Source: an uncultured Porphyromonadaceae bacterium (GTDB taxonomy: Bacteria > Bacteroidota > Bacteroidia > Bacteroidales > Muribaculaceae). Taken from it: 21,968 nt of DNA. Numbering within the stretch: the stretch's first letter is position 1; each line of letters opens with the position of its first letter. The notes beneath the pieces are model-generated. The model did not search any database and was not told where the DNA came from. It saw only the letters and a list, made by a program, of their open reading frames with translations. A program made the position numbers and the translations under genes. The stretch is taken from assembly GCA_947178245.1 (NCBI GenBank), contig CAMWXO010000011.1, forward strand, positions 1-21,968, in the 5' to 3' direction. This document shows positions 21,817-21,968 of this stretch, one piece after another.

Positions 21817-21968
21817 CACTCGAAAGTTTGAATTTGTGTCGAAAATTACATTTTTCCGAACTTTGCAGTGATTGGAATAGTCCGGCCGTGAATCGTCAAA
21901 AGGCCGGCGTAAGGTGACTTGAACTGAAAAAAGTTGACACTTTTGGGAGCAAAAAAGGCACTCAAGAT
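21817..21968 (+). other. Untranslated leader or non-coding region at the right edge
   Basis: The stretch from 21560 to the end (409 bp) holds the palindromic repeats, the rightward promoter and this tail. It contains a hairpin (CCGGCC at 21882-21887 with GGCCGG at 21902-21907). A short self-complementary stretch (AAAAAAGTTGACACTTTT, near 21929) lies close to the edge. No protein or known RNA family was recognised. Confidence 0.4.

Noticed and set aside
21705..21917. Plus-strand 70-codon frame at the right edge
   Set aside because: It begins inside a REP-like palindrome and runs through the promoter at 21785-21816.

Overview
The window looks like a chromosomal segment of a Bacteroidales bacterium, most likely a GC-rich gut lineage such as Muribaculaceae (an inference, with no 16S gene to confirm it). 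The clues are promoters of the Bacteroidetes type (TTTG, 19-20 bp, TAnnTTTG), AT-rich start regions without Shine-Dalgarno sequences, DUF4919, three exported proteins with type IX secretion (T9SS)-like C-termini, and a radical SAM enzyme paired with a 'rSAM-associated lipoprotein'. Almost all genes lie on the minus strand, so transcription runs from high to low coordinates. No rRNA, tRNA or CRISPR array was seen.

Positions 1-7662 are a tightly packed core block. In transcription order it holds a truncated RelA/SpoT homologue, a PgpH-type 7TM-HD phosphodiesterase (overlapping RelA by ATGA), a DUF4919 envelope protein, SlyD, a sigma-54 activator without a receiver domain, LptE, and a hypothetical protein that runs off the left edge. 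Positions 7688-15168 hold three large exported proteins behind one clear -7 box. The largest combines Ig-like, choice-of-anchor J and Omp28/thioredoxin-like regions. A TPR membrane protein (15347-16024) has its own promoter and a strong terminator.

Positions 16196-20062 are the most unusual part. A single polypeptide joins an ECF sigma factor, one transmembrane helix, a long periplasmic linker and an outer-membrane beta-barrel. It is followed by a radical SAM/SPASM enzyme and two almost identical lipoproteins. The two lipoprotein genes differ by three clustered nonsynonymous bases. A decayed fragment of the radical SAM gene lies between them, so the unit has been duplicated and rearranged. 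The likely logic (inference) is that a membrane-tethered sigma factor senses the envelope and controls a radical SAM modification system for surface lipoproteins.

Positions 20063-21968 are an accessory, gene-poor and more AT-rich flank. It holds a repeat-bearing winged-helix ORF that looks like the tail of a larger AlbA-type protein, and a 33-codon ORF behind a perfect promoter built into 34-bp tandem repeats. It also holds a toxin-first HigBA/RelE-type toxin-antitoxin pair with a palindromic operator, REP-like palindromes, and a strong rightward promoter leaving the window.
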